Below are positions 13,515-18,011 of a stretch of DNA of 18,011 bases, one piece after another (positions within the stretch are counted from its first letter, which is position 1; each line of letters begins with the position of its first letter). Made by a program: the position numbers and the translations under genes. Location of the stretch: assembly GCA_022827165.1 (NCBI GenBank), contig JAJDTN010000143.1, forward strand, positions 1 through 18,011, written 5' to 3'. The stretch comes from Candidatus Latescibacterota bacterium. GTDB taxonomy: Bacteria; Latescibacterota; UBA2968; UBA8231. Below the pieces are notes generated by a model, which was not told the DNA's origin, did not search any database, and saw nothing but the letters and a program-made list of their open reading frames with translations.

Positions 13515-15729
13515 GCGCCGGGCCTGGGGGGCCGTCCAGGGCCTGGCGCAGGCGCGAGGCCAGGTTGGTGTTCCGCCGGGCGGGGCGGTCGTTCTCGATG
13601 GCCCGCCGCAGGGCGCGCTGGCTGCCGATGAGGACGAAGAGCTCCCGGGCCCGGGTGACGGCGGTGTAGAGCAGGTTGCGCTGCAGCATCGGGTAGTGCT
13701 GGGTCGTCAGGGGCAGGACGACGGCCGGGAACTCCGAGCCCTGGGAACGGTGGATGCTGATGGCGTAGGCCATGCTCAGCTGGTCGAGCTCGGCCAGCTC
13801 GTAGCGCTGCACGCCGCCGTCGTCGAAGACGACCTCGGCGAAGGACTCCTCCCCCGTCTCCAGGCGGCCGATGCGCCCCAGGTCGCCGTTGAAGACCCCC
13901 TTGTCGTAGTTGTTGCGCACCTGCATCACCCGGTCCCCCTCGCGCAGCTCGCGATCGCCGATGGCGTGGGCCTTGCGCCCCGGGTTCAGGCGCTCCTGGA
14001 GCTGCCGGTTGAGCTGCAGGGCGCCGGTCTCGCCGCGGTACATCGGGGTCAGGACCTGGACCTGCCGCATGGGGTCGAGGTCCCGGCCCTGCGGCAGGCG
14101 GCGGGCCACGAGGTCCACGAGGCGCTCGGCGGCGCGGGCGGGGTCGTCCTCCTCGACGAAGTAGAAGCCGGAGTCGGCGCGGTTGTCGATCCGGGGCCAC
14201 TGGCCCCCGTTGATGCGGTGGGCGTTGCCGACGATGAGGTTGTCGCCGGCCTGGCGGTAGATGTGGCGCAGGCGGGCCACGGGCACGACGCCGGAGTCGA
14301 TGACGTCCCCGAGGAGGTTGCCGGGGCCGACCGAGGGCAGCTGGTCGGAGTCGCCCACCAGGACCAGCCGCGCCGCGTCGGGGACGGCCCGCAGCAGCGC
14401 GTTCATCAGGTTGATGTCGATCATGGAGCTCTCGTCGACGATGACCGCCTCCGCCTCGAGGGGCAGGTTGTCGTCGCGGCGGAAGCCGCCCTCCCGGGGC
14501 GCGAACTCGAGGAGCCGGTGGATGGTGCGGGCCTCGCGGCCGGTGGCCTCGGTGAGGCGCTTGGCGGCGCGCCCCGTGGGCGAGCACAGGGCCACCCGCA
14601 GGCCGGACGCCTCCAGGCGCCCCACGATCTGGCGGGTGATGGTGGTCTTGCCCGTGCCGGGGCCGCCGGTGACGACCAGGACCTTCCCCGCCCCCAACTG
14701 CTCCAGGGCCCATCGCTGGTCCTCTCCCAGGGACGCTTCCTCCTCGGCATCCGCCTCCCTCGCCTCCTTGGCCAGAGGCGGCCCCGGAGAGGTTAGAAGC
14801 CGCTCCAAGGCCCTGGCCACCCCCCGCTCCGCCCGGTGCAGGCGGCGCGGATAGCAGTCCCGCCCCTCCACGACGACGTCCCCCGATTGCCGGAGGGCCG
14901 CAAGCGCCTCCGGCACGCGCCCGGGGTCCACGCCGAGCAGCTCGGCAGCCGCCGAGGCCAGCTCCTCCTCGGGCAGGAAGAGGTGGCCCTCGTCGGCGGC
15001 CTCCTCCAGCAGGTAGCGGAGGCCGGCGCGCACGCGCTCCGGGGCGTCGTGCGCGATGCCGAGATCGCCGGCGATGCGGTCCGCCGTCTGGAAGCCGATG
15101 CCGCGGACGTCGCGCTGCAGCCGGTAGGGATCCTGCCGGACGCTGTGGATCGCCTCCTCGCCGTACTGCTGGTAGATGCGCACCGCGTGCCCCGTGCCGA
15201 CGCCGTGGGACTGGAGGAAGACCATGACGTCGCGGATGCGCCGCTGCTCCTTCCAGGCCTCGGCGATGGCCTGCGCCCGCTTGCGCCCCAGGCCCTCGAT
15301 CTCCAGCAGCCGCCGCGGCTGGGCGTCGATCACCGTGAGGGAGGAGTCGCCGAAACGGGCGACGATGCGCCCCGCCATGACCGGACCGATCCCCTTGATC
15401 AGCCCTGAGCCGAGGTAGCGCTCGATGCCTTCGGCGGTGGCGGGATACGCGGGGATGCACGACTCCACTTGAAGCTGGCGGCCGAAGCGGGGGTGGAGGT
15501 CCCAGCTCCCCTCCAGCTGCACGCTCTCGCCCGCGGAGACGGCCATGGTGCCGACCACGGTGACCGGCTCCCCCTCGCCTTCCGGTTGCAGTCGGGCGAT
15601 GGTGTAGCCGTTCTCCGGGTTCTGGAAGGTGATGTGGTCGATGAGCCCCTTGAGGCGCACTCCCGCCCCGGGTGCCGGGTCCTCCCGCGCCGCTCTCCCG
15701 GCGCCCTCGAAGAGATCCCCTTCGCTCAC
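13495..15729 (-). CDS. recD2: RecD2-type ATP-dependent 5'-3' DNA helicase
   Basis: A 744-residue superfamily 1B helicase of the RecBC-independent RecD2 type. The N-terminal part has an OB-like domain (about 23-95: KGLIDHITFQNPENGYTIARL) and helix-hairpin-helix elements (LIKGIGPVMAGRIVARFG; LLEIEGLGRKRAQAI). The motor follows: Q-motif EDQRWAL (337-342 region), Walker A GGPGTGKTT (355-363), Walker B VIVDESSM (429-436), and GDSDQLPSV (459-467). Near the end are motif V, MAYAISIHRSQGSEFPAVVLPL, and motif VI, LLYTAVTRARELFVLIG. Length matches the family. GTG at 15729 was chosen because it overlaps the PAP2-like stop by four bases (GTGA) and begins in front of the first conserved block. The 3' end overlaps dprE2 by 20 bases in convergent orientation. 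Confidence 0.96.
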   Translation of the reverse strand: MSEGDLFEGAGRAAREDPAPGAGVRLKGLIDHITFQNPENGYTIARLQPEGEGEPVTVVGTMAVSAGESVQLEGSWDLHPRFGRQLQVESCIPAYPATAEGIERYLGSGLIKGIGPVMAGRIVARFGDSSLTVIDAQPRRLLEIEGLGRKRAQAIAEAWKEQRRIRDVMVFLQSHGVGTGHAVRIYQQYGEEAIHSVRQDPYRLQRDVRGIGFQTADRIAGDLGIAHDAPERVRAGLRYLLEEAADEGHLFLPEEELASAAAELLGVDPGRVPEALAALRQSGDVVVEGRDCYPRRLHRAERGVARALERLLTSPGPPLAKEAREADAEEEASLGEDQRWALEQLGAGKVLVVTGGPGTGKTTITRQIVGRLEASGLRVALCSPTGRAAKRLTEATGREARTIHRLLEFAPREGGFRRDDNLPLEAEAVIVDESSMIDINLMNALLRAVPDAARLVLVGDSDQLPSVGPGNLLGDVIDSGVVPVARLRHIYRQAGDNLIVGNAHRINGGQWPRIDNRADSGFYFVEEDDPARAAERLVDLVARRLPQGRDLDPMRQVQVLTPMYRGETGALQLNRQLQERLNPGRKAHAIGDRELREGDRVMQVRNNYDKGVFNGDLGRIGRLETGEESFAEVVFDDGGVQRYELAELDQLSMAYAISIHRSQGSEFPAVVLPLTTQHYPMLQRNLLYTAVTRARELFVLIGSQRALRRAIENDRPARRNTNLASRLRQALDGPPGPAPTASAA

Positions 15730-16391
15730 ATCAAGACAGGTCGCAGCAGCAGGGTGACGACCGCCCCGAGGGCGGCGCCGGCCACCAGCTGCGCCGGTGA
15801 GTGGGCCTGCCGCCGCCACCGGGCCCACCCCGCCGCCAGGGGCAACAGCGCGCACAGGGGCCACCACGCGGCTTCCAGGAGGGTGGCCGCCAGCGCCGCC
15901 CCTCCCCCGGCGCCGGTGGTGTGGATGCTGATCTTCCAGCGGCGGTTCACCAGGCCGACGCCGGCGGCGCCCACGGCGAAGGAGGCCGCCGCCCAGCGCT
16001 GCACCGGCGGCATCTGCAGCCCCTGGAGGAGCGCGAAGCCGACGGCGTAGCAAAGGGTCCCGACGAGCAGGAACCGCCTGCGCAGAGGGCGGGGGGGATC
16101 GTAGATGTCGTCGACTCCCCCGCCCCTGGCCAGCCAGCCGAGGAGGGCCGCGGGGCCGATGGAGAACAGCAGGATGGCCAGGGCCTTGCCCCACGCCGCC
16201 GACAGGGGATCGTCCCCGGCGGGCAGCCACAGGAAGACGATCAGGGCGAGGGCCGGCGGACTGAGGAGATGGGTGATCCAGCGCGCGGCCCCGTCGGCCC
16301 CGGTCTCCCGGCGGGCCGTTCCCGGGCGCGATCGATCGGCCGCGGCTCTCACACCTCCGTCCCCGCCGTCACCCCCGGGCCGGGCCCTCAC
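15726..16391 (-). CDS. PAP2-like membrane phosphatase
   Basis: A 221-residue integral membrane protein with about six hydrophobic helices (from residue 38) after a charged, low-complexity N-terminus. Two PAP2-superfamily motifs are visible: RRWKISIHTTGAGGG (150-164), with K153 and H157 in the K.S.H form, and RWRRQAHSPAQLVAGAALG (191-209), with R194 and H197. The classical first motif (KxxxxxxRP) is not obvious; DPPRPLRRR at 98-106 is a weak stand-in. Such proteins remove phosphate from lipid or polyprenyl phosphates at the membrane. GTG at 16391 overlaps the PqqD-like stop by four bases; another GTG 13 codons later would also work and remove the Gly/Asp-rich start. It sits between the PqqD-like gene and recD2 in one operon. 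The substrate is unknown. Confidence 0.75.
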   Translation of the reverse strand: MRARPGGDGGDGGVRAAADRSRPGTARRETGADGAARWITHLLSPPALALIVFLWLPAGDDPLSAAWGKALAILLFSIGPAALLGWLARGGGVDDIYDPPRPLRRRFLLVGTLCYAVGFALLQGLQMPPVQRWAAASFAVGAAGVGLVNRRWKISIHTTGAGGGAALAATLLEAAWWPLCALLPLAAGWARWRRQAHSPAQLVAGAALGAVVTLLLRPVLM

Positions 16392-16825
16392 CGCTTCCAC
16401 TTCTTGCCGCTGGCATCCTTCCCTCTCCTGGCACCCCCGGAACCCGCTTTCCGGGCGCCCTCCACGAGGAAGCCGATGAACCGCTTCTGACCGAGGGTCT
16501 TCAGGTAGGAGAGCAGGGAAACCTCCGCCTCCTTGCGGTCGAGCTTGTAGCGGTCCCGGAGGCCTTCGATCATGTCGGCCACGGAGTTGCGGCCGTCGCA
16601 CATCTGCCAGACCTGGGCGCCCACCTCATCGAGGGTGATGGTCCGCTTCTCGGGGATGTAGAAGAGCTTCGACAGGAGTCGGGTCTTCCAGGTCTCCTGC
16701 CGGGTCACCGTGATCCGGACCTCACCCTCCTCGGTCTTCTCCCACGCCAGCAACTCGTTGCGGGCCGGCCGCGACTCCAGCATGGCGTCCCGGGTCAGCC
16801 GCGGCTTCTTCTTCGTGGCAAACAT
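16388..16825 (-). CDS. PqqD-like protein (RiPP recognition element fold)
   Basis: A 145-residue protein whose centre matches the PqqD family: ITLDEVGAQVWQMCDGRNSVADMIEGLRDRYKLDRKEAEVSLLSYLKTL (63-110). PqqD-type domains bind precursor peptides of ribosomally made natural products, but many stand-alone members have no known peptide. The N-terminal half carries ELLAWEKTEEGEVRITVTR and a basic stretch with KLFYIPEKRT, which may lie near a membrane. The C-terminal tail is Gly/Lys/Arg-rich and ends in KKWKR. ATG at 16825 lies inside the end of the upstream gene; a later ATG at 16783 is possible. No radical SAM enzyme, precursor peptide or other PQQ gene is seen nearby, so a PQQ role is not supported. 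Confidence 0.8.
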   Translation of the reverse strand: MFATKKKPRLTRDAMLESRPARNELLAWEKTEEGEVRITVTRQETWKTRLLSKLFYIPEKRTITLDEVGAQVWQMCDGRNSVADMIEGLRDRYKLDRKEAEVSLLSYLKTLGQKRFIGFLVEGARKAGSGGARRGKDASGKKWKR

Positions 16826-17840
16826 ATCCGTCAATGACCTCGTCGAGGGTGTCGCCGCCCTGCTCGCTCTTCTTGAACAGATGCTCGACGATGCAGATGC
16901 GATTCTGGTCGGGGCAGTGCCACACGGCGCCCCGCAGGTGGCGCCTCGGCCTCGGGTTGACGAAGGGCAGGGGCCGCAGCACCTGGCGCCAGCGGCTCTG
17001 GGGCCGCCCGGTGACACTCAGGCCTTCGTGGCCCCGGAAGTCGGACCGGGCGATCTCGTGGTTCACGTCGCGCAGGTCCTTGCGGAAGAACGAGGGGTAC
17101 CAGTCGGAGAGGTTGGTCCCCTTCAGCAGCATGTGGGCCATGCTCAGCCGGTGCACGCGCAGGACCTGGGCGCCGCCGTCCTTCTCGAAGGTCATCTTCA
17201 CGTGGCCCGACTTCAACTCCTTCTCGGTGAGCTCGAAGTCGGCGGGGGCATGGAAGGTGAGGCCGTACAGGCTCCAGTACCGCATCTTGCCCCGCGGGTG
17301 GTCCTCGAGGGTGGGCAGGACCTCGTTCACCAGGCCGATCGCGCCGACGCCGTCGTCCTTTGCCGCCAGCACCCGCAAAAGCACGATGCGGCCGCAGTCC
17401 GGACAGGCGCGGGCCAGGTTGTAGGCCCGGTAGTCGGCCTCCCAGATGAAGGTCTCGTACTCGCTTCCCTCGAGCCAGCGCTTGTCCTGGAGGAACTTGG
17501 CGCGCCGCTCGACGCGCAACTCCATGCCCGCCTTGTCGGCCTTCTTCTGCAGCTGGGAGATATAGCGGCTTACGAGATCCTCCACGGGCCGGCGGATGCC
17601 CCGCTTGGGAGGCGCCCGCCACTCGACCTCGGCCCGCACCATGCGCGTGTCGTCGAGGCGGGCGTAGCCGCTGGCGGCGTCGCCGTCGACCCGGCCCATC
17701 TCCCACTCCTCCGGGACGCGCAGACGGATCCCCTGCCAGCCGAAGTCGTAACGCCGGCCCCCCCCGGCCTGGGATGTCCCCGCAGGCTGCCGGGCCGGGG
17801 CCCCGCCTTCCACGGCCGGCAGTCCGTCGCTCGCGGACAT
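16722..17840 (-). CDS. Two-module protein of unknown function
   Basis: A 372-residue protein, probably cytoplasmic since no signal or membrane segment is seen. Two similar modules appear. The first starts near residue 30 (YDFGWQGIRLRVPEEWEMGRVDG, then ARLDDTRMVRAEVEWR). The second starts near 190 (YWSLYGLTFHAPADFELTEKELKSG, then VKMTFEKDGGAQVLRVHRLS). A CxxC pair lies at RACPDCGRIVLL and another Cys-His cluster at VWHCPDQNRICIVEH. ATG at 17840 follows a good ribosome site (GGAAAGGG). The C-terminal 34 residues after DEVIDGY have poor third-position GC and lie over the start of the PqqD-like gene, so the true end may differ. I do not recognise a named family. Its place between a membrane protein and a PqqD-like gene suggests a shared task. 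Confidence 0.75.
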   Translation of the reverse strand: MSASDGLPAVEGGAPARQPAGTSQAGGGRRYDFGWQGIRLRVPEEWEMGRVDGDAASGYARLDDTRMVRAEVEWRAPPKRGIRRPVEDLVSRYISQLQKKADKAGMELRVERRAKFLQDKRWLEGSEYETFIWEADYRAYNLARACPDCGRIVLLRVLAAKDDGVGAIGLVNEVLPTLEDHPRGKMRYWSLYGLTFHAPADFELTEKELKSGHVKMTFEKDGGAQVLRVHRLSMAHMLLKGTNLSDWYPSFFRKDLRDVNHEIARSDFRGHEGLSVTGRPQSRWRQVLRPLPFVNPRPRRHLRGAVWHCPDQNRICIVEHLFKKSEQGGDTLDEVIDGYVCHEEEAAADPGRHAGVAAGPQRVAGVGEDRGG

Positions 17841-17864
17841 GGACCCTTTCCGACCCGGGCCCGG

Positions 17865-18011
17865 CTAGAAGATGAGGACCGACACCGACTTCTGGATCAG
17901 GGCGATGGAGATCGACGCCATGCCCATGAGCGCCATGCCGCAGGCGAAGCCGACGGCGAGGACGGGCGCATAGGTGCGCCACTGTTGTCGTCCGTAGCGG
18001 TTCCAGAAGTA
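17865..18011 (-). CDS. C-terminal end of a multi-pass membrane protein (partial)
   Basis: The last 48 codons of a gene that begins beyond the window, ending in TAG at 17865-17867. The visible part reads YFWNRYGRQQWRTYAPVLAVG, then a long hydrophobic helix (FACGMALMGMASISIALIQ) and KSVSVLIF. A Gly-containing helix right after an 'RYGRxxW...P' loop is seen at the end of some large OPT/DUF6785-like transporters, but the piece is too short for a firm family call. It lies 24 bases before the two-module gene and probably heads the same operon. Confidence 0.65.
   Translation of the reverse strand, partial: YFWNRYGRQQWRTYAPVLAVGFACGMALMGMASISIALIQKSVSVLIF

Noticed and set aside
16392..16601. Longer start for the PAP2-like gene at 16601
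   Set aside because: The added residues are a shadow of the PqqD-like gene; GTG at 16391 fits the four-base overlap pattern seen elsewhere.
16388..16825. PqqD-like gene considered as part of a PQQ biosynthesis cluster
   Set aside because: No pqqA, pqqB, pqqC or pqqE homologue is visible in the window.

Overview
This window is very GC-rich (I would guess about 70% or more, with strong G/C preference at third codon positions). It is densely packed and looks like a chromosomal segment of a Gram-negative, diderm bacterium. Three proteins carry lipobox signal peptides, and two of them belong to an envelope-type lipoprotein pair (TPR plus LolB-like). I cannot fix the phylum. High-GC diderms such as Acidobacteriota or Myxococcota would fit, but that is inference. 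No tRNA, rRNA, CRISPR array, transposase, integrase or other sign of recent transfer was seen.

Layout. (1) Positions 1-3918 are on the plus strand: the tail of a UPF0502/YceH-like protein, a PhyH-type Fe(II)/2-oxoglutarate dioxygenase, a roughly 320-base stretch without a convincing gene, then a complete ABC importer (ATPase, permease, NMT1/SsuA-type lipoprotein receptor). (2) Positions 3958-11347 are on the minus strand. Transcription order is a metal-type permease fusion with a Cys-rich tail, then glgB, then a lone DppC-like permease, a long TPR lipoprotein and a LolB-like lipoprotein. (3) Positions 11467-13514 are on the plus strand: a dprE1-dprE2 pair, divergent from the permease. (4) Positions 13495-18011 are on the minus strand: the end of a multi-pass membrane protein, a two-module protein of unknown function, a PqqD-like protein, a PAP2-like membrane phosphatase and recD2.

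Genes are tightly coupled throughout. TGATG stop/start overlaps occur at 2158-2162, 6618-6622 and 9432-9436. Four-base overlaps occur at 4713-4716 (TTGA), 12774-12777, 15726-15729 and 16388-16391 (all GTGA). These overlaps fixed most of the start codons chosen here.

Functional reading. The ABC cassette is complete, with unknown substrate. DprE1 and DprE2 together should carry out the two-step 2'-epimerisation of a polyprenyl-phosphoryl pentose. GlgB branches glycogen-type glucan. RecD2 is a 5'-3' DNA helicase. The least explained parts are the module at 15726-18011 (membrane protein, two-module protein, PqqD-like, PAP2-like), the permease fusion at 9434-11347, and the orphan DppC-like gene, whose reading frame has no normal start codon where the family's N-terminus should begin.
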